Shown here one piece after another: positions 13,163 through 24,894 of a DNA stretch of 64,000 nucleotides (positions are counted from its first letter, which is position 1; each line of letters starts with the position of its first letter). Made by a program: the position numbers and the translations under genes. Source of the stretch: Fragilariopsis cylindrus CCMP1102 (taxonomy: Eukaryota > Bacillariophyta > Bacillariophyceae > Bacillariales > Bacillariaceae); contig FMBT01000297.1 in assembly GCA_900095095.1 (NCBI GenBank), positions 310,001-374,000 on the forward strand, given 5' to 3'. The notes beneath the pieces are model-generated. The model did not search any database and had not been told where the DNA came from. It worked only from the letters and a program-made list of their open reading frames with translations.

Positions 13163-13507
13163 TGAACCTTTTGTGATTTGTATTTGCATTTTATATTGGT
13201 ATAAGTAAACAACTTAATTTATATTATGTTATATTATTGTTAGTAGTAGTAGTAGTAGTAATAGTAGTACAGCAGTTTTGATGCTTCAAAAGAAAGGTTT
13301 GGAGAAGTCTTGTATGTGCTGATATTACAGACAATATAATACTTAGTTTGCTAGTGCAACTACACTACATAATAAATCTTGAGATGAACAGGATTTGGTA
13401 CTCTATATATATATATATATATTACTTCCTTACATTAAAAATAAGTAGTCTTTATTCTTATTTTTCAATTATATTCTACAACATGTTATTTTTTTATTCC
13501 TTAAAAA
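13163..13507. other. AT-rich spacer between convergent genes
   Basis: It holds a TAG trinucleotide repeat near 13240-13268 and a TA dinucleotide run at 13403-13423. It is the shared 3' flank of the PLP enzyme and the MFS transporter. No gene was seen. Confidence 0.65.
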
Positions 13508-16500
13508 TCATATATTTTGCATCAATGGTTGACGTTCTTGATCATATGGTTGTTGTTGTTGTTGTTGAGGTGGATAATAGGAAAATTGGTTATTCGCGTG
13601 GAATGGATGAACGAAACCTCCATGACCTGTTTCATCTGCTTCTGCGTCGCCGTCTCGCTCCGCCTCTAGTTGATCTTCCTCTGCCTTCTTTTGTAATTCG
13701 TGTTCATATCGTAGATACTTGCCACTAAAAGTAGCAAAGTACACAGTAACAAGAGTATGAATCACTATCAGAAGATAGAATGAGAATGTAAAATCTGGAC
13801 GTGTAATAATATCCCCATCATCCGAGATTGATCTCGTCCCAATGCTTTTTAATGACTTGAAAAATGGGATAAAGATCGCACTTAAAAGATTGGAAAATAG
13901 TTGTTGGATAACTAAAACAGTGTTCTCGCTCAACGGATATGCAACTTCCACTCCAAGTTCGGTCGATATAGGCTGGAGTGGTCCTACCAATACAGCAACT
14001 AATAGTAGCGACCAACGTAAATCTCCTCCACGATCAGAATCCAAACTGACACCGCATTCAGCGAGTCCAAATGCTCCCAAAACAAGCATACCGATAATCA
14101 CAGAATAGTATGCTCTGGTTTTGTCCGTTTGTTTTCCCATGATAAGACTGGAAATCATAATAATAAACTGGAAAGCTCCTCCAACTATACCAGTATATGT
14201 TCTGGGTGCTCCATTCAGACGAACAAGGTAATCCATATAGGTTGACAAGGTGTTGATGACAATTCCAGACACTGTAAAGGCGGCAAGAGCATGACTGAAA
14301 CCAGGCCGGATCATACAAGCATGTAAAGATCGGATGACTTGATCATCACGAATATGAATGTCCAAATGATGATCAGTAACAGTAACGGTCGGTTCTGCCC
14401 CATCTTCGTCCACGTCCAAATCGTAATGCCCGTATCGCGGGTCGAATTCTTGACGGGGAGGTGGGAAATTCTGATATGAGTAAGGCATCGGCATTTGCAT
14501 TTGCGGTTGCGGAAAGTATGGCATTTGAGGTGGTACTCCTTGACCCATCGATGGTTGCTGCATCTGTTGTTGCTGCTGCTGCTGCATTTGCTGCTGATAG
14601 TACATTTGATGTTGGTAGTAAGCTTGTTGCTGTTGCATTTGTTCCTGCACTCTTGGATCCCAGTAAGGATTTTGCTGGTATGGATTTGGAGGTGGGTAAG
14701 CATAACCGTATGGTCCCGGTGGTACCATTCCAGGAGGAAGGTCTCCTTGTGGACCTGGCGGTATTGGCATCTCACCTGCATCCAAACCGGGAGCAGTATT
14801 GTTTATATCTGCATCTTCTTGATTTGGAGAACCCAAATCACTATCAGAACCTGGCCCCATTGCAGGCGATGGAGCGTATGCACGGGGAACAATTGATTCT
14901 ACGTCAGCCTTCATCTTTTCTATATGTCTCATTGCATCTTTCGTTGATCCATAATGCGCGGAGGAAGGAGGAGCCGACAAACCACTCTCGGTATTAGCGG
15001 TTTGAAATTTCGGTACGGATGTTCGTCTTCTAGTCGATCCTCCTTCCCGCTTTCCTCCAGAAGAGGAAGAACGACCGGATTTCTTTGGTTTCGATGAGAC
15101 GCAATTTTCTTCGACCGGAATTTTACTAGCGGGACTAGGAGCTTCGGTTTTTTTGTCGTTCTCTGCACCGTTGGTTGTACTGCTAAACATATTTTTGATT
15201 TTATTGCCAGTATTGGCAATTCTACCTGACATCTTGAAATTCACCCCTTTAACAACTTTTGCAGAGGAAGAAGGTGGAGTTGGTGGAGCATCATCAAATT
15301 GAATAAGAGTCCCAATAAAGACAAGTGTCGATATTTGACTTAGCAATCCAAAGTAAGCAGGAATGTCATCAGATTTTGATACCAATAGTGTTCCAAAGAT
15401 AAAGGCAAACCCAATTCCAAGTTGGTTCGCATTCAAGGCAACACCCGTGGCCATCGTACGCTCCTCTTCTGGGAACCATGACGCCGAGAGTAATGCAGGA
15501 GTGCACTGATAAAGTGGCTGCGAAAGACCGACAATAAAAAATCCAACATACAAACTCCATTCTGAGTGACCCTTGTCTAGACTGATTGGGATGATTGGAG
15601 GAAGACCACCACTTTTTACGATACTACCAATCATAAGAAGCAAAGATCCAAGAAGTACAGTTCGCCGTAGACCCAATCGAGCAAGGATGATTGGCTCACA
15701 CGCAGTACCAAGAGCATTTGCACCTAAAAAGACGACGACCAAGCGTTCTGGGTCGATATTTCCAAAAGCCTCCTCTGCCAGGAGTGATATCGGAGCTACC
15801 GAGTAACAGGTCCAGTCCGATAATAGATTCAAAAGAGACATATAGAATAACATTAGCCATCTTTGCCAGTATACTTTGAAGGTTGTGCGTCCACTAGAAT
15901 TGGCGACGGCTCCAGTGGGAGCAAGATCTAAACCATTCGCTGCTGCTGCTGCTGCTGCATCTACGTCAGCACTCTGAGAGCCCTCATGGTCGAAACCACC
16001 GGAAGGACCTGGTTCATTATCTTCTCCTCTTGTACCAAGCCCGTTACCTCCACGATTGTTTCCAGTAGACCTTGGTGCGCTCGAAATTCCTGAAGCAGCA
16101 CCGGCTTGCTGCGTACCCAATGATACTGTTAATGCTGCATCAGAACTTCTAAATGCAACAACATCGTCGTCTTCACTATAAACAAGAGGAAGGGTTTGTT
16201 GGGAGTTATTGCCGCTCAGGCTAGCCATATTATTATCTCCTCTTCCGTAATCCCTTACTGGCACATACCCATCCTGCTGTCCAGGAGCCAATTGCTGCTG
16301 TTGTTGCTGTTGTAGCTGCTGCTGGTTATAATAATCAAAATCACTAGCCCCAATTCTGCCACCGTTCAACCCATCAATACTACCCATGTTTGCGTCACTG
16401 GGTGTAGTAGTTGCCCAAGCCATCATTTGCTCATTCGTCATCGGTTGTTGCTGATGAGAGTAATGATGTGGTATCATACCTGATGGTGATAATGATGATG

Positions 16501-17797
16501 ATGTATGCATATATCCCTGGTAGCCGGGAACGTAATAACCGAAATCACCTGTTGGAGCGTCGATATTACTTATATTGTTCATCATCATCGAATCAGGTTC
16601 ACTAGCAACACTGGTTGCAACACTGGGTAGACTCGATGTCATACTATCGCCTGTGAACGATCGTCTACGATTACCAACTGGTGGTGACTTCTCGTCGTCA
16701 TCGTCGTCGTCATCATCATCATCTTCGTCACTACTATCTTCATCGGAAGTAACTAAGGAACTCACAGAATGCATCCGAGTTATACGTTGAGGATACAGAT
16801 TCATATCTGCAAGGGATCTATTTGGTTGTACGTGTACTGCTACGGACAAGCCGATGCCATCACCACCAGAAACGCTGTGATTGATTGAGCTTAAGCTACT
16901 GCTTAAGTTGTTGTTATTGTTATGATGATGATGATGATGATGATCGTCATCACTTTCATCTGAAAAAGAAAGACTTGCATCACTATCCTGTTTCTGAAGT
17001 TGATAGGAGTTTGTTCTTGCACAAGGAGCGGACGCATTACTTGCGTTACTAGATATTGAAAAAGTCCTGCCACTTTTAGGTGTTGGTAGATTAGTAGCAA
17101 AGTAAGATGAATCGTCATCCGAAGAAGACTCGTCGTCATTGTTGTCGTCATCGTCATCGTCGCCGTCGCCGTGTGTGCGTTGATGTCCGTTATTATTACG
17201 TCTGCTAATGTTTTCTCGTTGTTGTTGTTGTTTCCCGCCGCTGCTAATATTATGATCGAGAGAAACAATACGTCCTTTGTGCTCTTTTGAAGTTCGCTTC
17301 GTACTATCACGTTGTTGTTGTTGTTCTTGTGAATTACTTAATTCCTGTTCCTTTTTCTCTTCTTCGCCCTCTTCGTCGTCAACTACCTTATTATAGGCTT
17401 CTACAGTAACTACTTTTTCCGTCTTATCGTCTACTTCTTTTTCATTATCGTTAGTTGGTTTTTGATTGATACTGATATCACTACCACCAGTTGCACCAAA
17501 ACCGTCATCCGATGGATCTGGAGTAACGGGAGTGCTACACATTATATTATTATTATTTTTATCAGAAGATGAAGAATTGGAAGAAAAAGCATCTTCTGTT
17601 GTTGTCACTGTCATTGATGTTGTTTCGGTTGCCGTCACAACATCCTGTTCCTCATCCTTCTTGCTATCTATACTCATAATTTCTGTATGAGAAGATTGTG
17701 ATTCCGTGCTATCCATTTCAATCACAGCCATATCAGCTTTAGACAGATAGTCGTTTGCCGGTTTATTCAAACGACGAAATATTGTTTTCTCGGGCAT
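13508..17797 (-). CDS. Very large FLVCR/SLC49-like major facilitator transporter
   Basis: This is a single uninterrupted frame of 1429 codons. Residues about 1-640 are disordered, with D, N, Q, H, S and A runs. The first six-helix MFS bundle is about 640-836, with RWLMLFYMSLLNLLSDWTCY, the RLGLRRTVLLG loop and GVALNANQLGIGFAFIFGT. The NQLGI-type motif is characteristic of the FLVCR/SLC49 branch (heme, choline or related metabolite transport). A hydrophilic loop of about 320 residues, with PP and poly-Q stretches, separates it from the second bundle at about 1156-1359. The usual family length is about 450-550 residues, so some two thirds of this protein is extra disordered sequence. The substrate is unknown. 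The clean 4.3-kb frame shows that the sequence is not uniformly error-rich. Confidence 0.8.
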   Translation of the reverse strand: MPEKTIFRRLNKPANDYLSKADMAVIEMDSTESQSSHTEIMSIDSKKDEEQDVVTATETTSMTVTTTEDAFSSNSSSSDKNNNNIMCSTPVTPDPSDDGFGATGGSDISINQKPTNDNEKEVDDKTEKVVTVEAYNKVVDDEEGEEEKKEQELSNSQEQQQQRDSTKRTSKEHKGRIVSLDHNISSGGKQQQQRENISRRNNNGHQRTHGDGDDDDDDNNDDESSSDDDSSYFATNLPTPKSGRTFSISSNASNASAPCARTNSYQLQKQDSDASLSFSDESDDDHHHHHHHNNNNNLSSSLSSINHSVSGGDGIGLSVAVHVQPNRSLADMNLYPQRITRMHSVSSLVTSDEDSSDEDDDDDDDDDDEKSPPVGNRRRSFTGDSMTSSLPSVATSVASEPDSMMMNNISNIDAPTGDFGYYVPGYQGYMHTSSSLSPSGMIPHHYSHQQQPMTNEQMMAWATTTPSDANMGSIDGLNGGRIGASDFDYYNQQQLQQQQQQQLAPGQQDGYVPVRDYGRGDNNMASLSGNNSQQTLPLVYSEDDDVVAFRSSDAALTVSLGTQQAGAASGISSAPRSTGNNRGGNGLGTRGEDNEPGPSGGFDHEGSQSADVDAAAAAAANGLDLAPTGAVANSSGRTTFKVYWQRWLMLFYMSLLNLLSDWTCYSVAPISLLAEEAFGNIDPERLVVVFLGANALGTACEPIILARLGLRRTVLLGSLLLMIGSIVKSGGLPPIIPISLDKGHSEWSLYVGFFIVGLSQPLYQCTPALLSASWFPEEERTMATGVALNANQLGIGFAFIFGTLLVSKSDDIPAYFGLLSQISTLVFIGTLIQFDDAPPTPPSSSAKVVKGVNFKMSGRIANTGNKIKNMFSSTTNGAENDKKTEAPSPASKIPVEENCVSSKPKKSGRSSSSGGKREGGSTRRRTSVPKFQTANTESGLSAPPSSAHYGSTKDAMRHIEKMKADVESIVPRAYAPSPAMGPGSDSDLGSPNQEDADINNTAPGLDAGEMPIPPGPQGDLPPGMVPPGPYGYAYPPPNPYQQNPYWDPRVQEQMQQQQAYYQHQMYYQQQMQQQQQQQMQQPSMGQGVPPQMPYFPQPQMQMPMPYSYQNFPPPRQEFDPRYGHYDLDVDEDGAEPTVTVTDHHLDIHIRDDQVIRSLHACMIRPGFSHALAAFTVSGIVINTLSTYMDYLVRLNGAPRTYTGIVGGAFQFIIMISSLIMGKQTDKTRAYYSVIIGMLVLGAFGLAECGVSLDSDRGGDLRWSLLLVAVLVGPLQPISTELGVEVAYPLSENTVLVIQQLFSNLLSAIFIPFFKSLKSIGTRSISDDGDIITRPDFTFSFYLLIVIHTLVTVYFATFSGKYLRYEHELQKKAEEDQLEAERDGDAEADETGHGGFVHPFHANNQFSYYPPQQQQQQPYDQERQPLMQNI

Positions 17798-18506
17798 TTA
17801 AAAAGAAGATATAGAAAGTATAAATTGTAAATGGCGTGCTAACAATATTGATTAGATCTCGAACATCCATTCGTTGCACCAGAGTCTAATACTTGTATCG
17901 GACTGATGATTTGTGTACAGTACGTATATCTAATGCTTTCTGTTGAGATTGATTCAAATTGATTCATTTAGTGTAGTATTGTATTCCGCTGCACTAACTA
18001 ACTCCTTCTTTGTCAATAAATGCGACAAAAGCATCTTCGACTCGACGAGTCGACGAGTGAGTCGATCACTTGCTCCAAAAGAAAAAGCACATAAACTACA
18101 TGCACAAAAAGGCAAATCGCAATCTTAAAGAAATCGCATTTCGATTATACAAAGACTTCTAACGACACGTGCCTTCCGTTGAGGTGTACTTTACTAAGTA
18201 AAAAAATATCATGCGTGAACCTAAATAATTATTTTTAGTATACATTAGAAAAATGCACTTCTCTATTCTCCAATAATGAGACACGAGTCTCATTAAAGAT
18301 CGCAGATGCCATCTGCCTTAAGAAGCTGCCTTAAGAAGCATCATTAAATCAAAAGCTCCTCTCGTACTTGTACATGATGTACTAATCGCCAAGAACCCAA
18401 GATCCAAAATCAACTACAGTAACTGCCGCATGGCGGCAGAGGTAGAAAATAAACTGTAGTGCAGCCAGTATTTCTTGTAACAATATCATGAAACCAATCA
18501 TCAACA
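17798..18506. other. Intergenic spacer (divergent promoters)
   Basis: It separates the 5' ends of the MFS transporter and the thioredoxin, so both promoters should be here. It holds a 9-bp stem inverted repeat at 18274-18295 and a short direct repeat CTGCCTTAAGAAGC near 18311-18340. No gene was recognised. Confidence 0.6.
18274..18295. repeat. Perfect 9-bp inverted repeat, 4-base loop
   Basis: TAATGAGAC, loop ACGA, then GTCTCATTA. It lies 211 bp upstream of the thioredoxin start and could be an operator-like dimer site or chance. Confidence 0.35.
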
Positions 18507-18968
18507 ATGGCAGAAAATAATAGTGACAACACCAATACTACAAATAATGCAAGTGATGCAAGTAATTTCGTTGAACTGAGTTCACCTGATGAATTAATAG
18601 AATTTTTAAATACGAATGATGAAAAGGGTTGTGTTGTTACGTTTAGTGCAACATGGTGTGGACCGTGTAAAGCAAGTAAACCTAAATTAATCAAATTAGC
18701 AACAACAACAACAACATCTACGAGTAATAGTAGTACTCCTATAAGCGTCGTCCCTATAGGATATGTATATGAAAATGATTTAGATGATTATTTAGATATA
18801 TTTGTTGAAATTAAAGCATTTCCAACATATATATTCTATCGAAATGGCGTTGAAATTTCTCGAGTGGAAGGTGTTGATGTTAATTTTGATCAACTTAAAT
18901 CTATGATAATTCGTGAAACAGCAAACAACAATGTCGACGATTGTGTGATGTCGACAACGATCGAATGA
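18507..18968 (+). CDS. Thioredoxin
   Basis: This is a thiol-disulfide oxidoreductase of 153 residues. The N-terminus is N/T/S-rich and hydrophilic, with no clear targeting signal. The fold follows: CVVTFSATWCGPCKASKPKL carries the canonical WCGPC redox site near residue 48-52, and IKAFPTYIFYRNG carries the conserved cis-proline. A T/S insertion lies between helix 2 and strand 3. Length is near normal for a thioredoxin plus a short N-terminal tail. The start at 18507 is the first ATG of the frame. It is an intact single-exon gene. Confidence 0.88.
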   Translation: MAENNSDNTNTTNNASDASNFVELSSPDELIEFLNTNDEKGCVVTFSATWCGPCKASKPKLIKLATTTTTSTSNSSTPISVVPIGYVYENDLDDYLDIFVEIKAFPTYIFYRNGVEISRVEGVDVNFDQLKSMIIRETANNNVDDCVMSTTIE

Positions 18969-19571
18969 ATGAATGAATAAATAAACTACTGTACTTAGTC
19001 TCGAAAGTAGGATGGATTGGTTTACTTGAAGAGATTAAGAAATCAATTTGTTTACTATGCATGTAATCGCTCGTTGTCGTTTGATCGTCACGTCACATCA
19101 GGCGAGAGACAGAGACAGGAGATGGGTGTGTTCGAGAGAAGACGATAACTGGGGTGTTACCTCCCTTTCAATTCTGAAAGACCGGTCTCGGTTTCAACCA
19201 TTATTCCCATTACCTCTTATTCTCATCGGAAAATAGGGCATGCTTGGAAAAGGGCAAAGGGTGAAACTATACTTGACCGCATGCTACCGGAAATCGCAGA
19301 TAGGCGTAAGAAAAAGTAATAATCGCAATAGACCCACATGCAAATAGTGTTGATGGATACACACAACATAACAGTATTACTGGAGCGAATCTAATAATTT
19401 CTAAAATAAATAAAATGTGGACAGATGTAAATAATAATATAATGTTTATAGAAAGAAAGTTTGAAAAGATTGTATCATTCTCATTCCCAGCGATAATTAT
19501 TTATTTACTTATTTATATTCATGAATTAATTATATAAACTACAGTAGGCTAATAGAATACGTATCGTATTT
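18969..19571. other. Intergenic spacer
   Basis: The 3' flanks of the thioredoxin and the decarboxylase. AT-rich, particularly 19400-19540. No supported gene. Confidence 0.6.
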
Positions 19572-21169
19572 TTAATATAGTCCCTCTGGAACATCGACCT
19601 CATTATGATAAATTTCTTCCAGCGGTTGACGATTTCTGATATATGTGGTTTTCCCTCGAAGTCAACCATAACTTCAGGTGATTCCGGGAAAGAGTTGTAA
19701 TTTTTGGTACTCATACCAGAACAGTATGCACCACTTCCATCCATGACGAGTAAATCACCAATCTCAGCCTTGCGAAGTGTTCGTCGTGCCAAATCTTCAG
19801 GTTCACCAGGTTTAGGTGTCATCAAATCTCCACTTTCACAACAATGTCCAACGACAATAACGTCTTCTGTTCCATACCAATTTCTTCAGTTTTTCCTGAT
19901 CCAGGAAAAAGTGTCATGGATGGACAGCTCCATATAATGATGGACGAAGGACGTCGGTCATACCCGAATCGATTTTCAAAAATGTGTGACTACCATCACC
20001 GGTTGTAGATACCTTATCTTGGATTGTTGAAACTAATGCACCACTCATGGCAACAAGATAGGTTCCCGGTTCGATTTCTAATTTCAATTCACGTCCATCA
20101 TTATCTTCGGCAAATTGACGGAATGCATCCGAAACAGGTCCACCAATTTTTTGTAAATCAGTCGTAACTTCTCCTTCCATACGTCCGACCTTATATCCAC
20201 CACCTAAATTCAAAGTTTCAACAGTCGACCAACCTTACAGAATGACAATGATTTCGATGCGACCTGTTGCCAAATTTCTGGATCACTTCCCGATCCGATA
20301 TGTGTATGGATCCGTTCCACGGTCAATCCGTATTTCGATACAATGTCAGGGACGGTACCATCATCGACCAATTCATACCAGATTCCGAACGATGATGCTG
20401 GTCCACCAACATTCGTTTTCGAAAAACCTGATGTCGATGTGGAAAATCCACCAGAACCAGTACCAGGATTAATTCGATACCAACCTTTTGACCAGTACCG
20501 GCGAATGCTCACCGAATCGTTGTAACTGAGACACGGAACTGTGAGTTTGTGATTTTTCGTCGAGTCGAGAATCGATAGGGGAAATAAAACAAAAATAGTA
20601 CAAAATAAGATGTGAGAGGAGGAGAAGCAGAAAGTGAACGATACACTCCAAAAATATAAAAATATAACTTCGAGAAAAAAGAACTTGCTAAACTAAGCAA
20701 GAAAAAAGGTGAATAATTTACTTACCAAGCGTTGATATTGACACCCAATTTGACTAATTCAGCAAAGTTTTCTGGGAGTTCTTGTGTACTGAGACTAATG
20801 TTTTCTGCAGGAATTCCAGCTGACATAGCCCGTTGGACTTCAAATCCAGATGATGCATCAATGTGAATACCCTTCGAATTAAAGAATTTAAGTATAGCAG
20901 AATTTGGACATGCCTTCATTGCGTATCGGACCGTTAATCCGTAAGCGTTCGGGAATTTTAAACATGCATCGGCAGAATCTTGTAGTTTTTCTAATGAATA
21001 GGCAAACACCGGACTTCCAGCTAGATCGGTACATGCCTTGGCTGATTCTGCCGTTAAAAAAACGGATGTATCGCAGGAGCGTCAGTACTGACTGATACTG
21101 ATAACGCCGAAGTAGGACCAGAGTGTCGTTGAACGGGAGGAATGCGTTACAAGACGGCGACGATAACAT
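19572..21169 (-). CDS. lysA: Diaminopimelate decarboxylase-like PLP enzyme (fold type III)
   Basis: It probably converts meso-diaminopimelate to lysine (last lysine step). The PLP barrel starts [11 protein letters not shown] near 21010, and the PLP lysine is in [17 protein letters not shown]. Other marks are [38 protein letters not shown], the catalytic CESGD loop near 19840 and [17 protein letters not shown]. It ends [12 protein letters not shown]...EGLY at 19572. One intron separates ...GVNINA (donor near 20727) from [11 protein letters not shown] (acceptor near 20530). The frame changes several times with homology kept, for example in a 7-T run near 21057 and twice near 20480-20500. The N-terminal 30-50 codons (21169 onward) are uncertain and could be a targeting sequence. 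Arginine or ornithine decarboxylase is less likely given the HIGSG and EPG motifs. Confidence 0.82.
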
Positions 21170-22064
21170 CGTTACCGCAATGGCGCGATAGTGGCAGTAG
21201 AAAAGGAGAGACGCATCGTTTGTGTATATGATACCTATGATATCTATGTTATGTTTAGTTGTTGGTTTTCAATAGAATGTTAACTTCTTCGCTTTGAAAT
21301 GAATTTTATGTCGATACATTCTTGAGATTTGAAGATCATATACCGTATGATACAGCATGTCGAATGGCGTAGAATTGTGTATTTCATTCTTGTGAACAAT
21401 GTTCTTCTTGCAATAATTTTGGATTGTGACGAGGTTTCAGATTTCCTCGCGGCGTGTGTGGTGCGTATGCAATTTCATAGTCACGGTTCTGGAAGTTATA
21501 TTGTACTAAATATTGGACTCATCTGATTAAAATTGATTATAAATAATAATTGTACTGTAGGGTTAAAGTTACTCTCGTCTGCTAGCAATAGATTATCTGC
21601 TAGAGTGGTGACAATAAATCATTGATGTGCGAAGAAGATTGTCAATGCATCTATACCTTATAGACTATGATGACTCCGAATCCCTAATTACTTTGCAATC
21701 TTATAGTATCCGCTTGATTGTAATAGCTGGTATTGGTGTCAAGTTTACGTTTGCTTGTATAGTAACTAGTATAATTGGCAGATAGATTTGTACCACTCAT
21801 GTGTAATAAAAGGTTAATCTATTGATAAATACAAAAGGTATGTAAATGCGATTGAAAAATGCTTGGATGATAGTAGCCAAGATATTATACGTAATTAAAC
21901 ATCATAATAATTGGTCCATGTATTTTTGTTACAAAGGATGCAAGTTAAATTGCAGGATGTGTTTGCACTAAGTGTGCATAATTATTTAGCAGAATATTTA
22001 AGATAGATGAAAATTAGTAATGTACATTGAAAAACAGCTAACTTCGACTGAAGACTGTAGCCAG
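21170..22064. other. Intergenic spacer
   Basis: AT-rich. No domain-bearing frame or RNA gene was seen. It contains the promoter side of the decarboxylase and the 3' flank of the first sulfotransferase-like gene. Confidence 0.6.
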
Positions 22065-24894
22065 TCAGTAATTTTCGAAATAAGAAATGAAAGATTCAGC
22101 CAGTCTTGATTTTCCAATAACGACCTTGATCTCCCAAGAGAGGAGAAAAAATTCGACCCAGTCGTTACTACTAAGGACTTTCTCTATATCCACGTCACAC
22201 AATTTACCGTTAGGGTAATACGAGTTGAATGTTTTCTCCAAGGCATCCCTGCTGTCAGGTGACCATTTATCTGGGAGCATAGCCTTTTCACTGTCAAGTA
22301 GCCAGCCACGAATCTGATCTATGATTCCAATCTCACATCGTCGAGGCAAAGTTTTGCCAGACTCTCTAACGTATTTAGTTACTTCTGATACAACCATCGA
22401 ACGCGTAAGTTTCTTGTCAATCAGTCCATTTTCGTAAGCCTGTACGCTAAGAATATCATGTTCCACATTGACAGAGGGATTGGAGAGGGGGAGAGTCATC
22501 CCTTGCTTCAAATGTTTACACGTGTTTGGAGCTTCGGGGAGCATTTGGCACATAAAATTCGTCACGAAGTCGCCTTCCTGATTCATGTCATATATATTTA
22601 CGTGATCAAAAAATGGCTTATATGCATTCATAAAATGGACGCTTGGATGATGAGGTGCAAGGTCGCTGGAATCCCAGTATTGGGTAAACTCTTTGTACCA
22701 AGTTGAGAAACTAGGAATGTGAATTCCTCCCTCACTAGGCCAGTGAGTGTGAGGCTCAATAGTTACTAAACCATTCTCATCTTGTAACAGGTTTCCTTTT
22801 GAATCCCTATCCGTGTTTTTATTTATCTGACTATACCAACTAGGAAGCCACTGGTGAATTTGTCTGTACACAACTACAACTATCACTCGAAACTTTCGAT
22901 CATCAATCGCATCTCTCAATGCTCCGACAAAGCGTTCATCGAGGTTTTCGTCAGATATCAAAAGATGTTTCCGTTCTATGCTTGCATTTTCAAAAAGCTG
23001 TAGTAACTCGTTTGAAGCTTTGCAATTGGTGTAGATATCTCCGTTAACATCGCAGTCGAACGTTCCTCTATGGATATTGACATATTCATACAAAAAATTG
23101 TCCTGTCTCATAATGTTTCCCAATTCTTTTGGGGCGGCCCAGACATGCTGTAATGTTGTTGATCCCGTCTTCTGCGGTCCAACATGGATAACAAGATGGG
23201 GTCTATTGTCAAGTTCTTCGAAGAATTCAACCATTGCATATCACTGAATACCTGATCGAAATCAATATCGCACATTTCCCTTTTTGAAGGTAAGAGTCAA
23301 AAGTTTCTTCCAGATCATGTGCCCTTTGATCTGACCAACTATCAGTGAACATAGCTTCCTCGCTATCTAAAAGCCAATGTTGAATTTCGTTGATCATGTT
23401 CGCATCACATGCACGCGGTATGAGCTTGCCAGTTCTCTCGATGAACTTTCCAATTGTATATACCACCTCTTTCCTTGATAAATTCTCCATTATTAAGCCA
23501 TTTTCTCTGGCTTTCACGGCAAGGATGTCGTAATCCAATTGACAGACATGTTATCCCTTGGAAGTTGTCCTTGTTTCCTTAACTGATTACAAGAATGGTC
23601 GGCATCTGGGACGCTGTCACACATAAAATTTGTTACGAGGTCACCATCTTGATGCATGTTATGTACAACTATGTTCTAAAGTATGGTTTGTAATATTCAT
23701 AAATGAAATACTGCGATGCTTGCTGACTAGTTCAGAGGAATCCCAGTATTGGGTGAACTCTTTGTACCATGTAGTGAAACTAGGAATGTGTTCGCCCCCT
23801 TCATCGGGCCATCTTGTATGCTCTACTCGGTAGGGAAGGCCATCATTATCAATAAGTACATTTCCGTTGGAATCTTTATTTGTGGTCTTGTTGATCTGGT
23901 TGTACCAACTGACAAGCCATTGATGAATCCGTCTATATACAACAATAACAGTCACGTCCCATTGATTGTCATCAATAACATCACGCAGTGCTACTACGAA
24001 GCGTTCATCAAGATTTTCATCAGATAAAAGTAGGCTTTCCCCGCATTTATTGCTTGATTAATCACACCTTTAAGTCTAGGAGCAGCATTGCAGTTCTTAT
24101 ATCCTCCACATTCACCTACGTCACAGTCGAAGTATCCTCGACCCGGGTTGATGAAATGGTAGCGATAATTGTCATCGATTAAAGATTCACTAATCAAACC
24201 ATACGGTCCAGTCCACGCATCCTGAAGAGTAGTCGAGCCAGTCTTTTGAGGCCCGATATGCAATACAAGATTCTTCTTCTTCTCCTTTTTGTCGACCTTG
24301 ACTACATCCTTGACTACATCCTTACTTATTCACTATCAATTTTATCGCTCTCGTTCTTCTCTGAAAATTTTTCTGTTACTATTTCTTCGATTGAATCATT
24401 ATGACCTAGAGTAGAGGAGGGTGCCGCAGTTGCCTTTGCACTTGGTCTGGCAGTCGGCTTCGAAGATGGATCTGGTGACGCATGTGCGGATGGACTTTCA
24501 CTTGGTTTGATAGTCGGTTGAAAGTCGGTTTAGAAGAAGGATTTGGTGAAGGTGAATAAGTTACGTGTGCCGATAGACTTCCACTTGATGTTATTGTTAC
24601 ATTGTCGGTAGTGTCAATGACGACTGGGTGTACCTTTTTTCGGAGCCTAGATAATGAGCTTTTTATATGACCAGTAGTAGCTTCCTTAGAGGTGAAAATA
24701 TAAGAGAGCATCAAAAGTGATATAAATGCTACACACGATTTAGTACATCGCGGTATAGAAAATTGCCGTCCTCTCCGACGACTTCGCTCTCCATTATGGC
24801 GAGGTATCTCATCGGAAAACGATTCTTCAAACGCCGACAAGATTGGGACTTCCTCTTGAGACGAATTTGAAGGAGACAAAGAGATTGAAGACAT
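22065..24894 (-). CDS. Type II membrane protein with two sulfotransferase-like domains (gene 1)
   Basis: The start is set at ATG 24894. A basic cytosolic tail is followed by one transmembrane helix (SCVAFISLLMLSYIF) and a Pro/Ser-rich lumenal stalk with PSxxPS repeats. Two consecutive PAPS-dependent-sulfotransferase-like domains follow. Domain 1 (about 24263-23240) has HIGPQKTGSTTLQ, the 5'-phosphosulfate loop, and VIVVYRRIHQWLVSWYNQIN, the probable 3'-phosphate element. Domain 2 (23234-22065) repeats HVGPQKTGSTTLQ and VVVVYRQIHQWLPSWYSQIN, and is one unbroken 389-codon frame. The end of domain 1 (VFSDMQW) abuts the start of domain 2 (VEFFEEL) just as the domain ends of gene 2 do, so both domains belong to one protein. 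Domain 1 has a few frame changes. Likely place: Golgi lumen. The acceptor (glycan or protein) is unknown. Confidence 0.68.

Noticed and set aside
14461-14997. Long plus-strand frames opposite the MFS transporter gene (178 and 133 codons)
   Set aside because: They are antisense shadows of its Q/P/N-rich loop with no domain of their own.
21329-21526. 65-codon plus-strand frame in the spacer after the decarboxylase
   Set aside because: No recognisable domain and isolated in AT-rich spacer.
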